The translations under genes and the position numbers were made by a program. DNA of 64,000 nt from JACKBC01 sp041391125 (GTDB taxonomy: Bacteria > Chloroflexota > Anaerolineae > Caldilineales > Caldilineaceae), in the NCBI GenBank assembly GCA_041391125.1, contig JAWKON010000021.1:1-64000 (forward strand), in the 5' to 3' direction. The notes beneath the pieces are model-generated. The model worked only from the letters and a program-made list of their open reading frames with translations, was not told the DNA's origin and did not search any database. Below are positions 52,280 through 59,823 of this stretch, in pieces (the stretch's first letter is position 1; every line of letters starts with the position of its first letter).

Positions 52280-53817
52280 ATGTCTGAACAAGCGGGCGCG
52301 CGCATTCTCGTGGTGGACAATGATGAACGGGTGGGCGCCGACATAATCGAAATGGGGAAACAGTGGGGCTGGCAGGTTCAAGTCGTCCATGCCGCGCCGG
52401 CCGATATTGTAGAGCAGGCGCGCACCAGCGCTTTTGCATTCCGTCCGCATGTGGCCATTGTGGATGTGCGCTTGATGGACGATTATGAAGATGACCGCAG
52501 CGGTCTGGAGGTGCTGGAGTCGCTGCGCTCGGCCCGCTGCATTCTTTACTCGGGTTATTTGACGCTCGATATTGTGCGTTCCGCCCAGCGCATCTACGCG
52601 CAGATTGAGGAAGTGATTGGCAAAAACGAGCCGCCGGATATGCTGGAACGGGCGATTCAGCAGGCGATTGCCAAATCGAGCGCGCGCCACAGCCATCATC
52701 AAATTGAGTGGCGTTCGCAACGTCCGCTACAGCGGTTGCAAAGCACGCCATTGGGCGATGCCGGCATGGTGAGCCAGGCGATGGTGGACGATCTGCTGTG
52801 CCGGCTTTTCCCAGAGGCGCGGCGGCTGGTCATCGACGCCATTAGCCGCGATGAAGCGTCTTCCGGGCTGACCGCGCGCATCGATTCGCTGGTGTTAAAA
52901 GTCACGCGCGACGATCTGGAACCGGTGGTGCTGCGCGTGACCTCGGCCACGCGCATTGAGGAAGAGGTGACGCTATCACGATTTTATTGACCAGCGGCTG
53001 GCGGGTCTGTTTTACGCCCAGCTCATGACGCACGGTCTGTTTTGGCAAATTGGCGGTGCGGTTTATAGCTTTCTGGGCGCCGTGCAGGCCGGGCTGGCCA
53101 CCTTTAGCGCCTTTACGCGCAGGAAGATGAGCCGGCCGAGATTGCCGCGCTGTTGCACACCTTTTTTAGGCAAACCTGGCAGCGCTATTATCAAGACGCG
53201 CAACCGCTGCTGGCCCCCACGTTGTTTGATGCGTACGATGGCGTATTAAAATTGCGTCCTAAATTGGCCGCGCTGGCTGAGGATGCGCGGCTGGCGGAAT
53301 TGCCCGTCAACCCGGTGGCATGGGTGGGGCAAAACGCCGCGGCCAGCGCCATTGCGGGCGCCCGCCAGGCGGTGACGCACGGCGATTTACACGGCGACAA
53401 TCTCTTTGTGGATGACGAACACGCCTGGGTCATCGACTTTGAACGCTGCGGGCCGGGACCCATTCTGCGCGATTTTGTGGAGCTGGAAGTCGATATTTTG
53501 ACGCGCTTGATCGGGGCCCATGGCAGCACGCCGCCGCTTTTTGATGAACTGGTGCGCGTGCTGGTCAGCCAGTCCCGGCCTGATCAGGTGTTGATTTGTC
53601 CGGTGGAAATTGAGCCGGATGCCGCTTTGTACAAGGCGTTTTGCGTCATCATCCATATCCGCAGGCTGGCCTTTGAAGTTGCCAAATTTGGCGATATGCA
53701 CGAATATTTGTGGGGTATTCTGCTGGATGCGCTTTTGTCGCCTTTTTGGCCCATGCCATGCCAGAGCGCCGTTGGCGGGCGCTGAAGCTGGCCGCGGTTT
53801 TGACCCAAAAATTATGA
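52280..53817 (+). CDS. Response-regulator receiver fused to an aminoglycoside-phosphotransferase-like domain (frameshifted)
   Basis: About 512 codons. Residues 1-130 form a receiver: ARILVVDNDERVG, then AIVDVRLMDDYEDD with the acceptor Asp, and CILYSGYLTL. A kinase-like fold follows, with N-lobe strands (SLVLKVTRDDLEPVVLRVT) and, after a shift near 52980, the C-lobe VTHGDLHGDNLFVDDEHAWV, then IDFERCGPGPILRDFVELE: the HGDxHxxN catalytic loop and IDFE metal motif of APH/ChoK enzymes, both intact. Shifts also lie near 53125 and 53755; the natural end MPERRWRALKLAAVLTQKL stops at 53817, overlapping the next ATG (ATGA). A receiver joined to a phosphotransferase is rare and suggests phosphorelay control of a small-molecule or protein kinase. 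Confidence 0.72.
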
Positions 53818-54828
53818 CCATTCCGAGATACTTACCCACCTTTCGGCAGGATGAAATATCGCTGATCTGCCGCAGCGCGTTGACCGGTGAATCGCTCTGT
53901 TTTGTGGGGCTGGCCGGTTCGGGCAAATCAAACATCACCAATTTTTTGTGCGTTGACCCCTATGGCTATAAGCCCCAGTACCTCGATCCGGAAACGGAGC
54001 CTGTCCTTTTCCCCCGCATAAATGCCGAAACGTGGGATGGTTCCCCTCAAAATCTGTGGGAGCAGATGTGGTTGGAACTGGCAAATTTGACTGCCGAGCT
54101 GGTGGTCGAGGAGCCGGCGCCCAAAATCATTGCGCTTTCCGAAGAGGTGCGCGCTTCAACAAATTGCAGCAGCAGGTGGATCTGGTCTGCGGCCAATACA
54201 AGCGTCCGGTCATGTTTATTTTGGATGACTTCGACGGTGTCTTTGCGGACGGGGCCGCTGAGCATGTTGGAGCAGTTCAACCGGCTGCGCAGCAATCACC
54301 GCGGCCGCCTGAGCTATCTTATCTTCACTAAAAGCTGCCCCACAAATTGGGGCGCGCCTTTCATTTGGAGACCGGCTCCAAATTTTACGATCTGTTCAAA
54401 AATCACGTTTACGCGCTCAAATTGTACAACCTGATGAAGCGCGGCAGATGCTGTTGCACTTGAATTCCTGAACGGCAATGCTTTGGACCGCGGCGCTGCT
54501 CACCATTGAGGCGCTGTGTGGCGGGCACGCCCGGCTGCTGCGGCTGCTCTACGACGCCTGGTTGCAGGAGGCTACCCGCGTGATGCGCCCGAACGGTACT
54601 ATGCGCATCACCCCGATATGCACAAAGAGGTGCGCGCATCCTGCACGGGTTGCACCGGCATGAGCAGCAGGTGGCCCTGGCGCTGGCACAGGGCCGGCAG
54701 AGCCAGGACGACTGGGGCGTGATTTACCAGTTGAGCGCCGCGGGCTATTGACCAATACAAACCTGCCCCAATGGTTTAGCCCGCTCATGGGGACGTTCTT
54801 ACAGGGACAGGTGGGGAGTGGGGAGTAG
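53814..54828 (+). CDS. P-loop (STAND-like) ATPase with winged-helix end (frameshifted)
   Basis: About 338 codons in several frames. ATG 53814 overlaps the previous stop. IPRYLPTFRQDEISLICRSA precedes the P-loop CFVGLAGSGKSNITNFL, and VMFILDDFDGVF is Walker B (near 54215). After shifts near 54150, 54260, 54340, 54470 and 54580 the sensor/winged-helix part reads CGGHARLLRLLYDAWLQEA, HPDMHKEVRAILHGLHRHEQ, then LTNTNLPQWFSPLMGTFLQG. The TAG stop (54826-54828) lies in a GGGAGTAG repeat. The layout resembles archaeal-type STAND ATPases. Position between a receiver-kinase fusion and an SPFH protein suggests a role in the same pathway. Confidence 0.6.
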
Positions 54829-54846
54829 AGGAGTAGGGAGTGGGGG
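54810..54846 (+). repeat. GGGGAGT/AGTAGGG heptamer array at a gene 3' end
   Basis: GTGGGGAGTGGGGAGTAGAG and GAGTAGGGAGTGGGGG form five G-tracts and include the ATPase stop codon. No reverse-complement partner follows, in contrast to 20722-20801 and 43214-43296. Confidence 0.6.
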
Positions 54847-54881
54847 TGGATAAGCCCTTTTAGAGCAAGTGAGGTGAGCTG

Positions 54882-56018
54882 ATGATGCCTATGTTCTATA
54901 TATTGGCGGCAATCGTTGTGATTGCGGCTGGCGTCTTATTTATTATTTGGGCTTTGCAGATTAGAATCATCACGGTGCCGCAGGAAGAGCGGCTGATAAT
55001 CTATCGGTGGGGGCGCTTTCAGCGCGTGGCTGGCCCCGGTCCGGTTTGGGTGATCCAGGCATTTGAATATGAGCAGATCATGCGCACGATAAACGTGCGC
55101 GATCAGGATCGCAATTTTGTCGTAGGCGGTCTCTTTAGTTTTGACATTCCTTTTGGCTTTATATTGAATCTGTGGTATCGGTACGATCCGCTGGCGGCGG
55201 CGCAAGGCGATGCGGATCTGCTGCTGGAATTGGCGCAGCACAGTGATGACCGTTACGCGCAGATCGCTGTGAAACTGCGCGAAGCACTGGTACGCGCGAT
55301 TATGGTCGTCCAGAAAGAAACTAAACTGGTGTGGGAAGAGCGTCAGCAGAAAATGGAGCAGGAATTGACCGTAACCCCCCATGAGGGTGCAACGTCTCCA
55401 CAGGATGTGGCAAGCGAAATGTCGATCCTGGAAAAGCTCATGATGGTTGTGCCCGGAATGCCCTCTTGCGAGCGAATCTTGGATCTGGCGGAGGCGGAAT
55501 TGGCCCATGTGCTGCCCAGCATTGGCGTCATCTTGAACCGCCACCACCGCATCACCGTTACAAAGCTGGATATTGCGGATGATCTCATCGGCGCCTTCAG
55601 CCGGGATCGCATTGCCAAACTGTTGCGCGGCACCTATCAGTCTTTCTCCGACGCCGAGCTGGCGCGTGGCGTGGCCAGGATTGAAGGGCTGGTGGAAAGT
55701 GTGGCGATTGAGGGAGAGCATACCACCGATGTGCAAACCGAGTGGCGAGAGAGCGCCGACGGGTTAAAGCCCCGCTTTAAACACAAGCCGCGTAAAGAGA
55801 GACAGCCATCTTTTGAGCCAAATGCAGATGAAGACCACGCTGCTGAAGAGATCGCGATCGAGTCAGCCGAAACCGCCGCGGCGGTAGAAGCTGCCGCCAT
55901 GCCGCTGCGCCGCGCTGAACCAGTTCACCCCGACTGGTGGCTGAGCCCAAGCGATTTGGAGGTGCTGAAGACCGTGCCGCCCATGCCAGATCGAACAAAA
56001 CGGCGTAAGGCAAGTTAG
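54882..56018 (+). CDS. SPFH/Band-7 (stomatin-like) membrane protein
   Basis: The product has 378 residues with an intact frame; GAGGTGA precedes the start. An N-terminal helix (IVVIAAGVLFIIWALQI) is followed by the Band-7 opening ITVPQEERLIIYRWGRFQRV, then GPGPVWVIQAFE. A helical middle (QIAVKLREALVRAIMVVQK) and a charged, Ala-rich tail complete it. SPFH proteins form ring assemblies at membranes and scaffold proteases or signalling enzymes; several serve in defence or stress. The canonical 'VxVDAVVYYRV' segment is replaced by FGFILNLWYRYDP. It is the last gene of the operon beginning at 48269. Confidence 0.78.
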   Translation: MMPMFYILAAIVVIAAGVLFIIWALQIRIITVPQEERLIIYRWGRFQRVAGPGPVWVIQAFEYEQIMRTINVRDQDRNFVVGGLFSFDIPFGFILNLWYRYDPLAAAQGDADLLLELAQHSDDRYAQIAVKLREALVRAIMVVQKETKLVWEERQQKMEQELTVTPHEGATSPQDVASEMSILEKLMMVVPGMPSCERILDLAEAELAHVLPSIGVILNRHHRITVTKLDIADDLIGAFSRDRIAKLLRGTYQSFSDAELARGVARIEGLVESVAIEGEHTTDVQTEWRESADGLKPRFKHKPRKERQPSFEPNADEDHAAEEIAIESAETAAAVEAAAMPLRRAEPVHPDWWLSPSDLEVLKTVPPMPDRTKRRKAS

Positions 56019-56482
56019 TTTCTTATGCCCAATCGAGTCTACAGCCGATAGTTAAGGCGCCGTAAGCTACGCAAATTATACGCTGCGTATACCTGTTTTT
56101 CAGCGAAATATGTACCAGATGCACCGCGGTATAAAAGTCGTCACCTTTTGGTCCAATTACGGGGCTGTAATTTGATAAAATTGAGATATACTCAACTGTA
56201 TCGAACTTAAACCGTCACCCGTCCCTTTTTAGCGTAACGTATCATAAACTGAATATACAATGTCATTGAGTTAAGGATTTTCGTGTCAAAGTAAACAGTG
56301 CTCAGTTCCCGGGGCGAACTTCCAGACTGGACACTGAAAACTGAGCACTGATAACTGCTAACTTAACGACATCGACTGAATATTCACTCGCAGAGATAAC
56401 TATAGTAGCCCGTTTTGTCTCCGTAAATTTCCGAACTGCTGCTTGGCAGTCCCCCGTGTACAGGATAGTAAAGGAGAAACAA
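56019..56482. other. Intergenic region containing a mobile element
   Basis: This 464-bp spacer holds the best-preserved MITE-like element (56258-56374). The sequence upstream (56030-56250) contains no ORF or RNA gene I recognise. A ribosome-binding site (AAGGAG) leads into the small gene at 56483. Confidence 0.5.
56258..56374. mobile_element. MITE-like palindromic element, copy 2 (117 bp, with target duplication)
   Basis: Ends are CAATGTCATTGAGTTA and, in reverse complement, CGATGTCGTTAAGTTA. The inner inverted repeat is CAGTGCTCAGTT / AACTGAGCACTG. It is exactly as long as copy 1. The flanks ACTGAATATA (56248-56257) and ACTGAATATT (56375-56384) match in 9 of 10 positions, which looks like a target-site duplication. 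Confidence 0.72.
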
Positions 56483-56731
56483 ATGGTAAGTCTGCTTTTC
56501 CAGATTTTGATTGGCGGCGTGATTCTATCCACGCTAATTTTTTATGCCGCCCTTTGCATCGCCTCGCACCATGAGGATGCCGCGGCGGATACTGAAGCCC
56601 AATTGCGCAGCATCCGCACCGTTACCCCATATGCAAATAGCCAATCCCGCGCTGCTCACCCCGGCGCCCCCATCAATTCGACATCTGTGGGGACATCCTC
56701 CATCAAATCTACATCGATGAGTTCAACCTGA
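56483..56731 (+). CDS. Small single-pass membrane protein
   Basis: The product has 82 residues; ATG 56483 follows AAGGAG at good distance. Residues 3-27 form a membrane helix (LLFQILIGGVILSTLIFYAA) and the rest is polar, rich in Ser/Thr/Ala. It resembles the small protein at 44878-45096. It ends in a hairpin shared with the convergent VKOR gene. No known family. Confidence 0.55.
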   Translation: MVSLLFQILIGGVILSTLIFYAALCIASHHEDAAADTEAQLRSIRTVTPYANSQSRAAHPGAPINSTSVGTSSIKSTSMSST

Positions 56732-56732
56732 A

Positions 56733-56791
56733 CAGGCTCCACAACATCCTCTGTGTGGAGCCTGGGGCGCCTGTGTGGAGCCTGGGGCGCC
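56733..56791. terminator. Shared terminator-like hairpin and duplicated arm
   Basis: A perfect 11-bp stem CAGGCTCCACA / TGTGGAGCCTG (56733-56743 with 56754-56764) lies between the convergent small gene and VKOR. Its right arm is part of TGTGTGGAGCCTGGGGCGCC, repeated a second time in tandem at once. Confidence 0.65.
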
Positions 56792-56796
56792 GCCGT

Positions 56797-57237
56797 CTAT
56801 TCCTCAAAATCCGCCAAGTCCGCCCGCAGCCAACTGCTGGTCAACACAAAAATCGCCAGAATCACCAGCGCCGAAGCCACACACCACTGGCAAATGGCCC
56901 CCAATACAAATAGCTCGATGTAGGTCAAATAGATCGAAAAGAGCGCTGAAAATAGCGCCACGCCCCAAAAAAGCTGCGTTGCCAGCAAGCCCCACCCTTG
57001 CCAATTCGCCCTCTTGATTCCCCACAACAGCGCCATGGCCACATAGGCCAGCAGCCCTAGATAGGCCACCGGTATGCCCAGCAAACTGGCGTATGCGCTA
57101 TTTTGCACCAAGCTACAATCGGAACTGCCGCCAATGCAAATGGGCTCCGTGTGCGCCAGTTTGACGTAAGAGAGATAGGTCCCAATACACAACCCGATCA
57201 CCAGCAGCGCGCCGGTGATCCAATCGCGACGTTGCAT
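56797..57237 (-). CDS. Vitamin K epoxide reductase (VKOR) family membrane protein
   Basis: The product has 146 residues and four membrane helices. The start ATG 57237 is chosen because GAGG lies 9 nt upstream; an ATG at 57246 has no gap to that site. The redox pair is CQWC at residues 116-119, and the partner cysteines are Cys34 (PICIGG) and Cys41 (SSDCSLV), as in bacterial VKOR. VKOR transfers electrons from a DsbA-like thioredoxin to quinone, so it makes disulfides. It lies 31 bp after the DsbA-like gene on the same strand and probably reoxidises it. No C-terminal thioredoxin fusion is present. Confidence 0.86.
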   Translation of the reverse strand: MQRRDWITGALLVIGLCIGTYLSYVKLAHTEPICIGGSSDCSLVQNSAYASLLGIPVAYLGLLAYVAMALLWGIKRANWQGWGLLATQLFWGVALFSALFSIYLTYIELFVLGAICQWCVASALVILAIFVLTSSWLRADLADFEE

Positions 57238-57267
57238 GTCCGCCATCCTCGTGTGTGAGTGTGTCGA

Positions 57268-58002
57268 TCAATTAATGCCAGCCGCCGCCAGCGCCGCGTT
57301 AACGGCATCGGCGAGCACCGCATAATCCAGGCTGTCCAACCGCTGACCGTTCACCAGAATGGAGGGTGTGCCGGGCAACCCCAGGGCTATTGCTTCATTT
57401 ACCGAGGCCTGGATGTCCTGGCTGTGCGTCTGTTGGGTCAGGCAGGTGGAAAAAGCATCTTCATCCAGCGTAAATTCGGCAGCCAGGGTGCGCATGTTCT
57501 CAATAGTGACGGCGGCGGCGCCCTGGGCCGAAATTTGCGCAAAGAGCCGGTCATGATAGGGCCAAAAGGCATTCTGGTCGGCCGCACATTCGGCCGCGTT
57601 GGCCGACATGGTGGCCGGCTCCCCATGCATTTGCAGCGGGAAATGGCGAAACTCCAACTTGACTTTGCCGTCTGTAATAAAATCTGCTACCAAACGTGGT
57701 TCGACCTCACGGGCCCATTGTTGGCAGCCCGGTCACATAAAGTCTTCCCACACCTGCACAGTCACCGCCGCCTCCGGATTGCCCAATGTGCGACCGCTGA
57801 TCCATTCGGTCGGCACATCCTTATACGCTTCTTGGGCCTCGGCCACCGTCACCACGTTGCCGGCTTGCCGAATGTTGAGCCAGATCGCCAACCCGACCAG
57901 GCCGACAGCCGCCGCGGCAACCAACCAGAGAGCCATGTTGGAAGTGGCGGATGCGCGTTTGGTTTGCGCCTTTTTTGCCGTGGCGCGCGCTTTTTTTGCC
58001 AT
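57268..58002 (-). CDS. DsbA-like thiol-disulfide oxidoreductase, likely selenoprotein (UxxC)
   Basis: The gene has 245 codons from ATG 58002 (GAGGT upstream) to TGA at 57268. One in-frame TGA (57733-57735) is codon 90, and reading continues without a frame change: VQVWEDFM-U-PGCQQWAREVEPRL, with Cys at 93. The stretch aligns to the CPxC site of DsbA-like proteins (DFxCPxC), so the TGA stands for the first redox Cys. Residues 1-22 are Lys/Arg/Ala-rich, 24-44 a membrane anchor, and HFPLQMHGEPATMSANAAEC is the usual family stretch after the active site. A CGGGC/GCCCG hairpin starts 1 nt after the TGA, less canonical than the one in the neighbouring gene. Reading the TGA as a stop would leave 89 residues without an active site. 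Confidence 0.78.
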
Positions 58003-58154
58003 GCGTTTACCTCATTTTATAGTTGTTTTGTATGTTTCTGCGTTTCTGTGTGGAGCAACCTTGCAAGCGGCAGTTGAGTAGGCTGGGCTGTTTCCAGCCG
58101 TATCGAAAGCAAAGCGGGGTACCCCACAATACATCAAAAGTCTGTTTTGTTACA
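58003..58154. other. Short spacer between the SelL-like and DsbA-like genes
   Basis: The 152-bp spacer has no ORF or clear terminator; a GAGGT ribosome-binding site serves the DsbA-like gene. The two genes may be co-transcribed. Confidence 0.45.
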
Positions 58155-58703
58155 TCAATTCAACCTACGTAGCGTCAATAGTAGCCTGTCAACGGACGGC
58201 CGATCCGTTGGATCCCGGCTGGCATAGGCAAAGCGCACAACGCCTTTGGCATCCACTATAAAATTACCGCCCAACTGTTCAGAGTCGCCCCGGTTGCCGA
58301 GCAGCTTTTGGCCCCGCAACAGGGCCTTCGCATAGTATAACAAAGTTCGCGGCCCCCAGGAGCGCCAGAATGAACTTTCTAGTCCATACGCCGCATAGGC
58401 CGCCTTTTCGGGATCCAACAGCACAGGAAAGGGCGCGTTGGTCTCTTGCAGCCATGCGCGGGCCCAATATTCAATGCCAAAGGAAATGGCGACGATGTTG
58501 ACGCCCATGGCATCCAATTCTGCGTGGAGTGGCACAACCTGCGCCACATGTTCTCGTCACGGAATTCAGGCCAAGTGGCGCAAAAAGATGAGCAGCGCGT
58601 GGCGACCATTGCCCCACATGCTGGCCAATGGAATCGGCGCACCCTCTATATCCTTCAGCGTCAAGTCGGGTGCTGGATCACCGATTCGAAGTCGCGCCAT
58701 CAT
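58155..58703 (-). CDS. selL: SelL-like selenoprotein, peroxiredoxin-like, UxxU motif
   Basis: The gene has 183 codons from ATG 58703 (AGAAGGGA upstream; a second ATG at 58700) to TGA 58155. The frame is open throughout except for two TGA codons at 58566-58568 (residue 46) and 58557-58559 (residue 49). The context is LLIFLRHLA-U-I-P-U-REHVAQV; relatives have FLRHLxCxxCREHVAQL, so both redox Cys are replaced by TGA, giving the UxxU of SelL, which forms a diselenide bond. Other fold parts are intact: RIGDPAPDLTLKDIEG at the start and GNFIVDAKGVVRFAYASRDP near the end. A hairpin with a GGU loop (58529-58547) follows the second TGA at SECIS distance. Read as stops, the gene would end at residue 45. 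Confidence 0.85.
58529..58547 (-). promoter_or_regulatory. Candidate bacterial SECIS hairpin
   Basis: Minus-strand GTGGCGCAGGTTGTGCCAC folds into an 8-bp stem (one G-U pair) with apical loop GGU. The loop starts 17 nt after the second TGA. The E. coli fdhF SECIS has a GCA-GGUC-UGC tip about 18 nt after its UGA, so both tip sequence and spacing agree. Comparison is from memory of the published element. Confidence 0.7.
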
Positions 58704-58921
58704 CACTGTCCCTTCTGATCATACGCTTAAAATAGGTCAACAGATTATATTGATTTGCAGGATTTTTGGTGTCGGTCACTGACAATGCGAAAATACAGGC
58801 GCCGCGTAATCTGTGTAATCTGCGCAATCTGTTGATCAAAATATCCTTGTTACAATCATGCCCGAACTATCCAATGTGTGCAAATTGTCGCATTGAATTA
58901 CGATCCAATCTCAATTTGGTA
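58704..58921. repeat. CAACAGATT inverted repeat in a divergent spacer
   Basis: GGTCAACAGATTATATTGAT (from 58736) is mirrored by AATCTGCGCAATCTGTTGATC-type sequence ending near 58838, with AATCTGTGTAATCTG between. A related palindrome occurs at 61230-61297. The spacer separates the SelL-like gene (minus) and the leader RNA promoter (plus). Confidence 0.5.
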
Positions 58922-58950
58922 TTGACAATTGCCCAAACCTATGCCATACT
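58922..58950 (+). promoter_or_regulatory. Strong promoter of the leader RNA
   Basis: A perfect TTGACA (58922-58927), a 17-nt spacer and CATACT (58945-58950) predict a start near 58957, about 100 nt before the short leader ORF. Confidence 0.65.
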
Positions 58951-59042
58951 ATGGGCAGCTGGGTTTGATTGAGCGCCACAGCGCCAATTGTTTGAAAATA
59001 AAGTTTTCACAAAACCGAGCCTAAAATCGCTATCCTAAAAAA

Positions 59043-59143
59043 AAAGGAGGTGATGCAAATGGATCATAGTACCAGTACACGTCCGGCAGCATCACCTCTG
59101 AGCAGCTTCTAACCAATCTGCTCAAAAAGTGATGCTGCCGGAC
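59043..59143 (+). ncRNA. Structured leader RNA with switchable ribosome-binding site
   Basis: Segment A (59045-59055, GGAGGTGATGC) carries the ribosome-binding site. Segment B (59081-59095, GTCCGGCAGCATCAC, continued by CTC) can pair with A through GCATCACCTC, or with segment C (59129-59143, GTGATGCTGCCGGAC) in a perfect 15-bp stem whose tip is extended by GAGCAG/CTGCTC. The A-B and B-C pairings exclude each other. The B-C stem is followed at once by a terminator. This layout is that of an attenuator or riboswitch-like control; ligand and real target are unknown. Confidence 0.62.
59059..59112 (+). CDS. Short leader ORF (17 codons)
   Basis: MDHSTSTRPAASPLSSF, starting 4 nt after AAAGGAGGTGAT (59043-59054), which is complementary to the full 12 nt 16S anti-Shine-Dalgarno region, the strongest ribosome-binding site I saw in the window. 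Its last codons lie in segment B and the stop in the tip loop of the 15-bp hairpin, so ribosome position would decide which stem forms. No runs of one codon typical of amino-acid attenuators. Confidence 0.5.
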   Translation: MDHSTSTRPAASPLSSF

Positions 59144-59150
59144 ATCATCC

Positions 59151-59187
59151 AAAAAGGCCTCTACTCGTTGTAGAGGCCTTTTTGATT
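59151..59187 (+). terminator. Terminator of the leader RNA
   Basis: A perfect 14-bp stem AAAAAGGCCTCTAC / GTAGAGGCCTTTTT (59151-59164 with 59170-59183) with loop TCGTT and a T-run. The HAD gene begins 30 bp later, so the gene either depends on antitermination or has its own weak promoter. Confidence 0.85.
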
Positions 59188-59217
59188 TACGCACATAATG
59201 GGAAATGGTGGGAATCT

Positions 59218-59823
59218 GTGAAAGCAATTATCTTTGATCTGGGGCGCGTTCTCATCGACTACGATCATGCGCAGACATTGGCTGGCGTAGCGGCCATCAG
59301 CCGCGTTACGGTAGACGAAATACGCAGGCTTACGGCGGGCGATGTTGGCGCAAAGCTGGGCGTAGGCCAAATGCGCGCCCGCGAATTTTATGACTATCTT
59401 GTAAAACAGGCCGGGGTTGACGCTAATTTTGACGCGTTTATACATGCCTATGCGGCCGGCATTGCGCGCAACGAAACCGCGTTGGCCTACAGCCGTCTGC
59501 TGCGTCTGCGTCCGCAGCTTAAAGTCGGCGTGTTGAGCAATACAAATGAGGCGCACGTACTCTGGCTGCGCCAATATTTACCCGAACTGCGCGAATTTGA
59601 CAACGTCATCATGAGCAATGAAGTGGGGCTGGCCAAACCGGACGCCGCCATTTATGAATTGGCCCTGGCGGGGCTGCAAGCAGAGGCCGCCCAAGCCATC
59701 TTTATTGATGATTTGGCCGAGAATGTGCGCGGCGCCCGCGCGCTCGGCATGGCTGGCATTGTACACGAAAACTGGCGCAAAACCACCGCTCAATTAGAGA
59801 AGTGGTTGATTGGGGACGCATGA
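59218..59823 (+). CDS. HAD-superfamily phosphatase (YihX-like)
   Basis: The product has 201 residues from GTG 59218; an earlier in-frame TTG (59182) lies in the terminator. HAD motifs are KAIIFDLGRVLIDYDH (nucleophile Asp), VLSNTNEAH (motif II), VGLAKPDAAIYELAL (motif III Lys) and FIDDLAENV (motif IV). This is the IA subfamily variant near YihX (glucose-1-phosphate phosphatase) and epoxide-hydrolase-like proteins. It overlaps the radical SAM gene by an ATGA, so they are co-translated. It lies right after the structured leader and terminator. Confidence 0.82.
   Translation: MKAIIFDLGRVLIDYDHAQTLAGVAAISRVTVDEIRRLTAGDVGAKLGVGQMRAREFYDYLVKQAGVDANFDAFIHAYAAGIARNETALAYSRLLRLRPQLKVGVLSNTNEAHVLWLRQYLPELREFDNVIMSNEVGLAKPDAAIYELALAGLQAEAAQAIFIDDLAENVRGARALGMAGIVHENWRKTTAQLEKWLIGDA

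Noticed and set aside
57733..57735. TGA in the DsbA-like gene as a simple nonsense mutation
   Set aside because: It sits at the redox Cys, the frame continues intact, and the neighbouring gene has two TGAs at the equivalent sites. Kept as selenocysteine, with read check advised.
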